Notes under the pieces: model-generated | The model's database searches: none | What the model was told of the DNA's origin: nothing | Seen by the model: only the letters and a program-made list of their open reading frames with translations | Program-made: the position numbers and the translations under genes | Part shown: positions 24,136 through 34,920 of the stretch, piece by piece | Numbering within the stretch: position 1 is the stretch's first letter | How the letters are laid out: every line of letters starts with the position of its first letter | Origin: Albula goreensis | Lineage: Eukaryota; Chordata; Actinopteri; Albuliformes; Albulidae | Direction of reading: 5' to 3' | DNA: 64,000 bases | NCBI GenBank assembly: GCA_022829145.1 | Contig: CM040753.1 | Location: forward strand, 15,080,884 to 15,144,883

Positions 24136-24167
<32 letters not shown>

Positions 24168-24174
24168 GTGTGTG
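24136..24174 (+). repeat. (GT)n microsatellite
   Basis: About 19 GT units with one GC interruption, followed by looser GT-rich sequence to about 24230. Confidence 0.9.
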
Positions 24175-24234
24175 GCACTGCAAGAGCTTGCCAGTGTGCG
24201 AGTGAGTGATTTTGTGTGTGAGTGTGGATGTAGC

Positions 24235-25110
24235 TGGGAAGTGGTTAACTGCATGAAAGGCGTTTTGTACTTGTGGGAATAAGCCCCACTCAAGGACATC
24301 ACTGGGACTGACTTGGGTTTCCTCGGTGAAAAGTGTGTTTCTTAACTGCTTAAATTACCACAGTCGAGCAGAAAACTAGGGGCTTTGCCTGTGATAAAGG
24401 GACCGTTTGTGTTTTCCATCATTTTCCCATACATCAAATAAATATAGAAAATCAGCCTGGCCATGAATTACCACAATTTGTAGATGCGCCCAGTGGTTGA
24501 GTATGTGTTTGCATGCTTTCTTTGGAGAGAACCAGTCTTACGTGCAGAAACCACATTCTCACATTAGTGTTTCTTTATTTTTCCCATTGTCTAGAATATA
24601 AAAATGCTGGAGGGAAAAACTGTATACTTGATACTAGAAAGTCAGCCAAAGTCATACAATTATTTTGTTAATAAACCCACTTATGACGAGCCATGGTTTA
24701 AAAAATATGTACTTACCCAAAGTGAGTCTTTGGCAGCACAGCCTAAATTCAACGATATTCCATGTTAATATTTCTATAATTTTTATATATAGTATAAGGC
24801 ATAAACCACAATATGCTGTACATATACCAGAATCATTGCACACATCATATTACATTACAGTAGACATTCTGCATATATTCAGTCAAGGTTTGGAATATAA
24901 CATTATTTCATGAGATAGCGACAGTGATGTTCATGTATCGAGGTCAGAAATGGGTGCTGAGTGGCCCGTCCTGTTAAGAAATTGCTCTTGTGTGAGGGTG
25001 GCAGCCCCAGCACCAGGGAGGCACACCAGCAGCCATAGCATCACCCAGGGAAGAAGGGAGTCATGTTGGTAGGGGTTTCTATGGCTCATCACTCACCAGT
25101 GACCCCTGGT
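24235..25110. other. Single-copy sequence
   Basis: Nothing recognised. Confidence 0.4.
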
Positions 25111-25113
25111 GGT

Positions 25114-25157
25114 CACACACATGCGCACACGCACACACACACACACACACCACACAA
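25114..25157 (+). repeat. (CA)n microsatellite, imperfect
   Basis: CA units with GC interruptions. Confidence 0.9.
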
Positions 25158-25319
25158 ACATGCTGTCTGTAGTACACAAGGCCTAGAGGAGTAGGATCAA
25201 TGGAGGCCCCAGAAGTAGCACTCCAGCCTGAAACTCATCCACAGCAAATCAACAATGTGGGCGGACTCCAGTTAGCAGTCACCTTCTCTAGACTGGCTTA
25301 TTCATTCCTGTGAACCCTG

Positions 25320-25445
25320 TCCCTTGTAATTATGGGTCAAACGTTATCCAAAATGGCTCGTTTGCATTGGAAATTATCTGGCGCGCCCGTCAATAGCGGC
25401 ATTGTCCCAGCCATGCATGCTGTTTGACTGGCCCCACTGTTTCAG
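25320..25445. promoter_or_regulatory. Candidate conserved non-coding element
   Basis: Repeat-free stretch containing GGCGCGCCCG and CATGCATGC words in an AT-rich background. Regulatory role inferred from texture only. Confidence 0.2.
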
Positions 25446-26437
25446 GCCAGAGAAACACCACTGACAGGAAGGCCATGTACTTCACTTCCTGGTTCATGAA
25501 AGGTTGTAGGCACTTGACCTGATAGTATGAAATGGATATGCCAAGGTCAACATCCTAATTTGGTTGGTCTATACAAATACAAAAAACACGGGCGTGTATG
25601 CAAGCTTGAGACATTGAAAAACATCAAATCACAACCTTGGTATTCATAAATGTATAAAAATTTGATACATAAACAAACTGAGCAGCAATGATTATAAAAT
25701 TATGAGATGCATGTCTGCATGCAAGAAAGAAAAAAACTTTTTCAAATGTAATTTTACAGAATGAAAATCATTTATAATTACAATGTCTTCAGGATATTTT
25801 TCTTCACAATAAGTCAGTTGTAGGTTTCTTTCAAATACATATATGTAACAACAGAGTGATGCACCTGGCAATTCAGAACGGGCTTTTCTATCCTTATCTC
25901 CCATATGATCAAGGAAAAACGAACACCATCCAAAAGATGGAGATGTGTTGGTGAACATTCCAAAAACAGCATGAGTGTTAACTGACATCTCTTTCTATAC
26001 CATCAAGTCTGGCAATTATACACTGAGACCAGAGACAAGGTGGAACATTGCCTGGAGCCATGTGCTAGTCAGGCATGGATAGCCAGGCTGCATAGCTCGC
26101 ACTGGACAAGTATTTATTTTTGTGGTCTGAGATTAAACAGAAGGTGTCTGCTTTGTTATTGCAGAGTGCTTGTAAAGTTTGGCTGCATTTCAAATAATAA
26201 ACAGAAAAGAACACAGGAAATGTAACACTCAGTGCTTAATTTAGAGCTAACCCGAAGACTCCTTTTCTTGATGATGTGGATAGTGTTTTAGCAGGTATAG
26301 GTGAGTGATGAGCTGAGAGAATTCTTGCTCTATTACCTGTTGGTTGTGGATGCAGAATCTAATCACACATAACAACTGGGGAAGCCCACTGCTGACACAT
26401 GTAGTTAGATTACAAAATGGATTGTAAAATTGTTAAA
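25446..26437. other. Single-copy sequence
   Basis: Nothing recognised before the nested transposon. Confidence 0.4.
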
Positions 26438-27076
26438 TACAGGTTGAGTATCCCTTATCCAAAATGCCTGGGACCAGATTTTGGATTTTTTTGTATTTTG
26501 GAATGTTTACATTTACAATAATATAGCCGTTCCCGACATACATCAGAGTTCCATTCTGACCGACTGGGTGTATTGCAAAATGGACGTAAGTCGGACGTAC
26601 GTTAGCATGGCATGTAGAAGTACACATGTAGCATGTAGAAGGTGTACGCAATGCCGGGATATCGACTGATGGTCACTATTGTACACACTGGCAGACATAC
26701 AACCAAGCATAATTATTTATATTTACACATATATTTTCTTTATCTTTCTAAATTTATACAGGTATGTGTCACTTAACGTCCACAATATGTTCTGTGAAAT
26801 TAGATGTTATGTGATTTGGACATTGTGCGAACATCATATTAGCCTATACATGTTCTTAGCAAAGCTATATGGGACACTGTAGTGTACCTGTATTGACTAA
26901 ATAGCCAATACTGTACACATACAGTACTGTATTTCAGCTAATGTATCTGGCAAGGTAATATATAGGTTAAATAGGTTATGCCACAACGTCCCGTTCACCA
27001 AGCTGGATTTCTGAAGTCTATTACAACCTTATTGTTTGAACTTGAAAGTGTTTTAACTTTTAATATGTGTACATGG

Positions 27077-27349
27077 TATGTGCACCTGGGGGCTAAGAAC
27101 AAAAATAGGCTGTCCAGAATCACAAACATGGGCAGTAAAATTTTTGGGAAAGAGCAGAATCAACTGGGATGTGTATATAAAATGCAGGTGAAACAAAAAG
27201 CCCTACAAACTGTTTCTGATCCTTTTCATCCCCTTTTTAAAGAATTTGTAAAACTGCCCCCAGGAAGATGCTATAAAGCTGCTACAGCTACCAAGAACAT
27301 TTACAAAATGTCATTCAAACCAAATGCGATAACGATGCCAAATTCATAA
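27077..27349 (+). pseudogene. C-terminal fragment of a LINE ORF2 protein
   Basis: About 90 residues end at a stop at 27347-27349. The string SRITNMGSKIFGKEQ, then DPFHPLFKEF, LPPGR and KMSFKPNAI, closes with NS. This matches the closing module of fish LINE ORF2 proteins, whose usual form is DPSHPL..EF..LPSGRR...SF.P.AI.LLNS. Reverse transcriptase and endonuclease domains are absent because of 5' truncation. Not a host gene. Confidence 0.8.
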
Positions 27350-27492
27350 TCACTGTTTACTCTTGAATCATGTCCGTTATTGTTGTCTGCACTGTGCATG
27401 CTGTGTTATGTAATATTTTATTTATTGTGATTTACTGTGATTTGTTAAACCAACCTGTGAAGCTGAAGGGAAATTTCCATATTAGTGTGGAC

Positions 27493-27531
27493 AATTATTA
27501 TTATTATTATTATCATTATTATTATTATTAT
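27493..27531 (+). repeat. (ATT)n tail of the LINE
   Basis: About 13 ATT units with one ATC variant, immediately after the LINE 3' untranslated region. Short tandem tails are typical of CR1/L2/Rex1-type LINEs. Confidence 0.85.
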
Positions 27532-27779
27532 GGGCCCACAGACGTATACGTGGTCAGACGTTGTCCGAATGGCATTATGTGGCACATACATGTACAGTTG
27601 TTTTTTTTTTTTTTTTCGGTCATATGTATGGAAGGTCATTAGTCGCATAACGTAAGTCGCATGATGTCACAGGTGTGGAATTTTCCACTTGTGGCGTCAT
27701 GTCGTTGATCAAAATGTTTCGGATTTTTGAGCATTTCAGATTTCGGATTTTCAGATTAGGGATGCTCAACCTGTTTATA

Positions 27780-30700
27780 AAATGATACTGGTGCTGCAAC
27801 ACCTAAATAATAAATGAGTGCAATGATAGCAAACAGTGATAACAAACAGAGTGGAAATAACTTCCATCCATCTTTATTAAAAAAATGCGATGTCCTCTTA
27901 CATCACCAGGACCTAAATCTGAATCTGTGAATCTTTCCATCCTCTCAAATTCATAGAATTCCAACTACTCCTCACCCATTGATTCCAGCTCATTATTATA
28001 TTCTTTGAGATGATTGATGCTAATTATTGAATGTTGATGACTTTGAATTGCATAATCATGAATTAAACAATTTTATTATGAAAGTAGAAAGTGAAAGTTT
28101 ATCTTAAAGTCCTTTGTCTCTATATTTATTTTTAAGTGAATTTACCTCAACGTATATGCTTAATTTCACAAATCCACAATTCTTTGTTACTGCTTACCAG
28201 GGGCACATACCTCAAACTGAACCTTCAGTATTGGCAGCCCGATGAGGATGTTGTCTGTGCTGTGAACTAAACAAATTTTCAGTTCACAGAGGATTTGATC
28301 TCCTTAAGAAACAATATAAATCAAAAAATATTGTAGCTTCTTCTGGTTATTTGTATAACCAATTGGAGCAATACACAACTGGTCAAATTTTGAATGCCAT
28401 CATTTCAAATTTTTTGCATGGTGCCAGTAGCCAGGCAATTTCTGCACAATGGCAAGTGATGATGATGAGCTGGAGGATCGTCCATCATCACACAAGTCTC
28501 TTGTTTGGGAAAAATATGGTTTACCAGTTTACTGTAATAATAGCTCCCACAGGGATGTCTTTGTCTGACACTGTTGTTCTATTTTAATGTGCCGGTACCA
28601 TTTCTTCACTTTGCCTCTTATTGGCAAATAGGAAGAATTTAGCAAATAGGCAAATTTACAGACTTTTAAAATTTCCTTTGTCTAATCTGACAGTAGGTGA
28701 ACATGTTGGATATTAGGATTTTTATTACATGATTATGTATTTATTATTGTCAATGTAGTTTTCATCTAAGATATGTTTGCCTGGAGCAGTGATATGCAAT
28801 GCTTTATTACCATCTTCAAGGTGTGCGACCTAAAATGAAAGAATACATTGAAGCATGTTAACATTTATCGCATTAATTGGGCAACACATACATTAAACGT
28901 TTACAATGAGCTAAAGAGATTGATGAAACAAAATTGTACCGCCAGTAGTGCTCACAACTGCTCTCTGCTAGATGAACAGCTGAGAACCTCAGAGGTCAAG
29001 CACCCAGATTTGAGGTTACAAATTCTAATCTTGGATAAAGGTTTTCCAACTGAGTCAATGAGCACAACTGATTTTTGTTTTCTTATTAGAATTGCTTTAA
29101 GATAAATCATTAATTATGTGCCCATAAGCAGACAGGGGTGACAAGGGAGATCAAAGCTCACAAAAGGCATTCCAAAGCTGGGTTACATTATCAATGCCAA
29201 AACCTGTGTTATTATCTCAGCAGGGAAAGAGATCTAATAAGTCCATATAATGTGTGTTCCTGTGGGCATGAACAGTGTTTAGCACGCATTTTTCGCATGC
29301 ATTAACTCAGTTAAATTGCATCATTACATGCTATTCTACATTGACCAACTCTTCAGAAGTTTTTCACGGGGTATAATACTGAATATTTGTTGTGTGTGTA
29401 TGAGTGTGGTTTTTTTGTTTGGTTTTTTTTTTTGTCTGCAGGAGAGAAGTAAATGTTCAATTTTTGTATCTCTAGTCATCTGTAGGTTGATCAAGCGCAG
29501 TGACATGTTTAAGAAAACCTGCAAAAAATTTAAACATTGACTGGAAAAAAATGAGACTGAGAGACTGCAATAGCTGCTGAATGCCAGAGCTGGTTTTGGG
29601 CGCCAGGGGCTAAATTGGTTTACAAGTTGATGCATTAGAAAAACACTGATGAAAACATAATTAAAAACACAGCTCCACATAGCACGCCAGCAACGCGATA
29701 TATAAATCAAAAAGAATACAAAGAGAGTGAGGAGGGTGGTGGGGAGGTGGGGGTCAGAGAGAATAATTGGCACATTCTCCCCAAAAACAGAGACTAATGA
29801 AAACCAGACGTTGCAATTAGATAGCACTTGTCATGAACGCGCCTGCAGTCTTACCTCATTCTGCCCTTGTAGTCTCGGGATTTTGCTGCTGTGCTTTTTA
29901 CCTTGTGACACTTGCATGCATGCACCAAATGGTTCCAGCACAGACCCCAAGGGCAGGTGTGCATTGAGCTGTCTGGGATACAGGCCAGTAATTTAACTGA
30001 ACCTCCAAAACAAGGTTGTTTCTGTCCATCTGTCTGTCTCTGCCTTACGGAGCTCCAAATGTAATGTGGAAGATAGACCTCTACCCTCTGCCCTCTACTA
30101 TGTTTCAATTTGCTTCACAAATATCAACATTGTAGTGCAAACAAGTGTGAAATTATGGCTTTGAATGACACACAGTGGTTCTATTATAGTGTAGTACAAT
30201 GTAGTAAGACAATGAATATATGAGGAGATTTAGACTTCTAGAAAACCGTGGCAAAAATATGAGTGCTTTTTTTCCAAATTGCTGGCAATCCACACACTCT
30301 GATAAGATTGCACGAGAACAAGCCTCAGAAGAGAGAAAAAAAGTAATTTCTGCTCTTTCTTCTGATGCTAAAGTAACAGTAATACGAGTTATTTTTCCAC
30401 ATTGCAACCAATCTCCAAATTACAAGAAATTATTGTTGAATGTAATTTGAAAAGCTTTCCATTATTGCCCATGCAGTTGCTCATCTGCCCTGGGTTTAAA
30501 AATATGTTTTTGGAGATCAAATTATTTACTCCTTTTTAAATATTGCAGAGGACCTCAATTAGTCTGTGTGCCCCCTTTTTTGCTGAGGGTAAATAAATTT
30601 GGCTCTTTCAACAAATTGCTTCTCTGGCTTCAAGGTGGCAGAGTCCCTGTTTGGAGGAAGTAAGCTCAGTACACCTGAATCAGATAGAACAGAAGTTCAT

Positions 30701-31030
30701 GTAACAGGATGGCTGGCTGTGTTCTGCTGGTCAGAACAGTTTCTGACATTTTACTGCACCGCTGCCTTGCATTATCAGGGTTTTACCTTTCTACTATGAC
30801 CCCGTTGAAAACAGTGTGGTCAAGAGGGGTCTAAGAGGTGGTTAGGGGAAAAAATAACTCAACTACAAAATATATGCACTTATAGAACACTGCCACTGCC
30901 ACTATTTGAACATGCCACTTCTTTTCACGCCACACCTGATCTGAGATAAAGGGAGACCTGTCAGGCACAATGGAGCAATGGATGCTGACCGTGGGGCCCA
31001 TCCATATGCTGGAGGTATAGCAAATCTTTA
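27780..31030. other. Single-copy AT-rich sequence
   Basis: No gene or repeat family recognised. A 163-codon minus-strand frame at 29336-29827 has no recognisable domain and is about the length chance allows. T-rich tract at 29409-29434. Confidence 0.45.
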
Positions 31031-31034
31031 AGGC

Positions 31035-31200
31035 CTATCTAAATACTGGAACAGTGCTAGAGCAGGATGCAGATCGTGGGACACAACTACACACTGATAC
31101 AGTACCTTAACAGGATGCAGAACATTAGCCCTGTTTTAACACTGGAGTAGTACCTTAAGAGGATGCAGACAGTGGGATCCATGTACAAAATGGAACAGCT
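31035..31200 (+). repeat. Diverged minisatellite, 48-bp period
   Basis: AGGATGCAG recurs at 31064, 31112 and 31160, exactly 48 bp apart. Each copy is preceded by an ACTGGA.CAGT/ACTGATACAGTACCTTA-type stretch and followed by a variable tail. Three copies are clear. A looser relative (TGGATGCTG) sits at 30979, out of phase. Confidence 0.75.
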
Positions 31201-31920
31201 CTCATCCTGTTTAGGGAAGGTAAATGCCTCTTGAAAAACCAATTGATCAAATGCAGCATTTGTTACTAATCCATATGAACACTAAATTACATCAATGCTT
31301 CTTGAGTTTTTTTTTTTTTTTATAAGGTTTGTAATAGATAATATCATGAATTTTGAGCAATTAAATGTGTATATTTTCATGAAATGTATGTAAATCATCA
31401 TTATTGTTAAGTTAAAACTCACAGCATGATCATAATCCACAGTATCTGCACCTGACAGCTTCAAAACATGAATAGCAGAAAATGACATGCAGGCATGTAC
31501 AAAATGAACTGAAATGAGCTGTAATTAAAGAACACAATGTAGTACTGAATTGGTTGAAGATAGCTGTTTGTTATTCATGTATGTGTTATTTATATCAGAC
31601 ACGCCGTCATTTATTTTCCAAAAGAAGACATGGAAGAGGCGTGAATAGACTGTTGCTAATTGCTGATGTTGTTTTCTATTTTTTCCCCAAGAATTAAAGC
31701 ACAGCATTTTTCAACATCCTGACAGTATGATCATGGAGAACATGGAGGTCTTTTGAGAGTCTGCTTGGAGAAAGTCTTGCTGCCAGGGGATGAGATTTTG
31801 ATTTTTACTCTGGAAGAGAAAGAGAAAAATATGTGCATAATGCACACCATCCATGTCAGAAACCAGACCAGGTCAAGAATTCAGCCAGTGAGAAAATACA
31901 GAGCTACAGAGTGCCGTTAC
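31201..31920. other. Single-copy AT-rich sequence
   Basis: Nothing recognised. T run at 31306-31321. Confidence 0.4.
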
Positions 31921-31923
31921 TGA

Positions 31924-32028
<105 letters not shown>

Positions 32029-32039
32029 TTTTTTTTTGT

Positions 32040-33225
32040 AATTCCATTGTGTTTCACGTAACCACACATGTATATTGTCATGTATATAATTATATAAAAA
32101 TGCATTTTACACTTCAAAATCACAGTCAAAATCAGAATGACCACAGTTTCTGAAGGGAGAGTGGAGGCTCATCTAGAATAAAACAAAAGTCTAACTCTCA
32201 GCCAAACTCTCTGTGATGAACAAATTGTTCTAATTGATGTCCGTTTGAGAGCTGGCTGACCCCTTACCCTGTAGATTCACCCCTGACTTGCTGGTTGGCA
32301 GCTTCTTTCTATCTGCAATTCCTATTCTTCCTGTGACCAGCCAGGCATTTCAGCTTCTCCTGACCTGACAAGCTCATGTGGACATGCAGGTATTCTCAGA
32401 CAGAAGAGGGAATGTGGCAGGCATCTTTGCTTGTGCTGGTATTCTCACTGTGAGAAAGTGGCAGAGTCTGGAGCTCATGTTTAATTCTGACCGCAACCTT
32501 TTCCTCTCTGCAACACCCCCCCCCCATGGGAGACAAAATGTGCTCTGGTTTTTAGCAGCCAACTGTCCATCAGCTGTCTACATTTTCCTCAGTGGAACAT
32601 TCAATTTATTTTATAGGTGTACACCAACAGAATGGGGTGACCCCCAGGAGACCCATTTAGGAATATTTGGGAGTAATGAGATGGGTGCAGTTGATGTCAG
32701 ACTGAAGATAGGGATGAGTTACCTAAACATTTTGGAAGGTCGCCACAATGCCAAAAAGGGAGGAAGGATGTCTGATGTGTTGTTTTGAATTAGGTGGTCA
32801 GACCGGTTTTCTGACTTTTTTTTTACTACGGCTCAGATCGATGGGACCTGTTAGTCTGTCACAATGGAAATTTATAGAAGGTAAAGGCATCACCAATCTG
32901 GAGAAGGGTCACAGCAAAATCACCTTGACTTTGGAGTTTAGAAGACTGCTACATTCACTCAGCCCAGAGCTTGTCCAGATAAATGTTAAATGTCAGCATC
33001 TTCCTTTTTACACTTGTATGATTTCAGCAAATCATGGACAGTTTTAAAATTAAAATTTATTTTCACCAATATTTAGATAGGGATTTGAGACAACAAACCA
33101 TTTTCTTCTTTCATATGATTGTTGCATTTTGGTTACGAGCATGATTCAGCAAAAATTCTCTAGGACCTGCTGGCATGTTTTCAGACTTCTCTGGCATCTT
33201 GAATTAAATGTGTGTTACATAACAT
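32040..33225. other. Single-copy sequence
   Basis: No gene recognised. An 11-base C run lies at about 32515-32525. The open frame at 32378-32788 has no domain. Confidence 0.4.
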
Positions 33226-33229
33226 TATA

Positions 33230-33275
33230 GGCATTTTTTCAGGTGCTTATCCAGAGCTACAAAAGTGAATTCAAT
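33230..33275 (-). mobile_element. Decayed SINE tail, reverse orientation
   Basis: GGCATTTTTTCAGGTGCTTA followed by TCCAGAGCTAC resembles the inverse of the SINE tail seen at 54.17 kb (CTGGATAGGAGCATCTAAATG). Only the tail region is recognisable. Confidence 0.4.
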
Positions 33276-34770
33276 AGGTTTATTTAGTGAACAGAGATAC
33301 CAAATATAGTATTGTCATAACCAATAGTAGTAGTCATTTCATCAACATGCAACATTATGTGCCATAGCATCTGCAAGTGTGAAATTAAGGAAAAGATGGA
33401 AGAATTTAGTGATACATTTTATATCTAAACAGGTAATCTAAAATAATCTATTGGAATTATGCTAAATTAATTTCTCTGGGATTCAATCAAACATACCTAG
33501 TCTCTTTTAGTGCATACACAATTGTAATAAAACCACACTTAGTAGCATGCATGGTTCAATTTTTGGATTGAAAGACCACAGTCCAATAGAATGCTTGTGT
33601 CCAATGAAATAGAAATTACTGGAAGAACTTTCTTTTTGAATGCAAATTAAACAACTCAAGAGTTATGCTTGTTTTGGCGTAATGACCTAAAAACAGGTGT
33701 GGCCAAGGTTAAGGCCATGACTGGACAGGTGCTGTTTCTAAAGTATATTACTTGTGCTGGACAGCTGGTACTCTGATTTATAAACACTTATGAGCCATTG
33801 TTTTATATTCATTTCTTGCTGATGAGTTTTCCGTGTTTGGATTTATTAGCTTTGTCACATTACCCAGATAGAGGTCACTTCTAGGTGAAGTGAGCATGTC
33901 TGATGGATTTAATATGCAATGTTATTAAATCAAGAAAAACACACTTTTGTGATCTTGCATGTTCTTTTGAGACACCAAACCATTTATTTGTGGGGCTTTT
34001 TCACTACACGGTGGAATAGGAGACCAGGGCCAATACTGAAGACATGTCATGTGAGAGTTGTACGACTCTAGTAATACTGTAGCGCGCAAGCTCCTACTGA
34101 ATGAGGGAGAGAGCCAAACTCATCCAGCATCAGTTTAGCATTGTTACCTTTTCTGGCATTTATGTTCTTTTTTTACAGTGTATTTTTTTACAGTGTAGTG
34201 ATTTTACAAAGTATTTACAGCCACATTCAGCCATACAACTAAACAAACTGTGTCTATATGTCAGCCTATTTGTCTTTTTTTTCTGAGAGTTAGACAAGGA
34301 TTGTCCAGCTAATGTAGAGATGCTCAGTCATTCCAAAAGACTCTAGAATGATAATAAATCACATGAAGAAAACAAGATAGAACATTCCAGATAACTGCCA
34401 TCAAGTACAATCAGCTGCATGTTTAATGTCATCCAGTGCCTGCCACTCCAGGCGAATTTATACGATGGATGGGTGACTTCCAGGAAGCAAGAGGTTAATG
34501 AGCTTCAGCCTCATCGTCTCGCTTCATTTTGCGAACAGAATACTATTTTTGTTTCACATGCCTGACCACTCAACAAGTCCTTTTCTTCTTTTGATGAATC
34601 TCTGTATTAATCAGGACAGCAAGGAGTTCTGTAAACACTATTGACAGCCTATGTATCCTTTTCCATCAGCAAGTTCTCCTTTGTTTATGTGGCCAGGAGG
34701 CCCATCATGTGTGACACAGACAAAAGGTCTCAACTTCCAGTTTAGTATCATTGTACAGGGGAAGGACAGT
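33276..34770. other. Single-copy AT-rich sequence
   Basis: Nothing recognised. Confidence 0.4.
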
Positions 34771-34774
34771 GTGG

Positions 34775-34920
34775 AAGAGAGGGATAAGGAAAGACTGGCA
34801 GCTGTAGGAGTGCAGAGAGAAAAAAGAGAGAGTGGGAGGGAAGGAGAGACAGAGGGAGGGATAGCAGGAGAGACAGATAAAGTAGGAAAGAGTGAGAGTG
34901 GGAGGTTAGGAGCACATGGA
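34775..34920 (+). repeat. Purine-rich (GA) low-complexity region
   Basis: Long run dominated by GAGAG, GGAGG and AAAGA words; the minus strand is pyrimidine-rich. It generates spurious open frames on both strands. Confidence 0.8.

Larger units (their letters stand above)
26985..27531 (+). mobile_element. 5'-truncated LINE of CR1/L2/Rex1 type with ATT tail
   Basis: Encodes the C-terminus of a LINE ORF2, a short 3' untranslated region with GGGAAATTTCC, and a terminal (ATT)n tail. Only the last few hundred bases are present, as is usual for target-primed insertions that abort early. The precise left junction is not visible. It lies within the third Tigger shell, so it is the youngest insertion of the nest. 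Confidence 0.75.
26759..27592. mobile_element. Third shell: Golem/Zombi-type Tigger element
   Basis: The left end is CAGGTATGTGTCACTTAACG. The inverted right end is CATGTATGTGCCACATAATG, matching at most positions. TA flanks both sides (26757-26758 and 27593-27594), the pogo/mariner target duplication. Internally, CATTGTGCGAACATCAT (26821-26837) and GGTCAGACGTTGTCCGAA are words I remember from mammalian Tigger3/Tigger4 elements. Its centre is interrupted by a LINE fragment. Confidence 0.75.
26524..27672. mobile_element. Second shell: another Tigger-like element
   Basis: The left arm has CCCGACATACATCAGAG and GACGTAAGTCGGACGTACG. The right arm has AACGTAAGTCGCATGATG. Inverted, the right arm gives CGACTTACGTTATG, a partial match to CGACATACATCAGA on the left. 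CGACTTACG-type termini are typical of several Tigger subfamilies. Exact ends and target duplication are unclear, so it may instead be sequence proper to the outer element. Confidence 0.45.
26440..27773 (+). mobile_element. Outer Tigger1/MER2-like (pogo) element
   Basis: The left end begins CAGGTTGAGTATCCCTTATC and continues with AAAATGCCTGGGACCAGA and TTTTGGA words. The right end carries TTCGGATTTT and AGATTAGGGATGCTCAACCTG-type sequence, the inverse of the left end. The right arm also contains GTGGAATTTTCCACTTGTGG, which I remember from the Tigger1 3' region. TA precedes the left end and TT follows the right end, consistent with a once-identical TA duplication. Its interior has been replaced or split by later insertions. 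Tigger elements are Tc1/mariner-superfamily, pogo-type cut-and-paste transposons; no transposase survives here. Confidence 0.85.

Noticed and set aside
29336-29827. 163-codon minus-strand frame
   Set aside because: No domain, overlaps a plus-strand frame and a T-rich tract; chance length.
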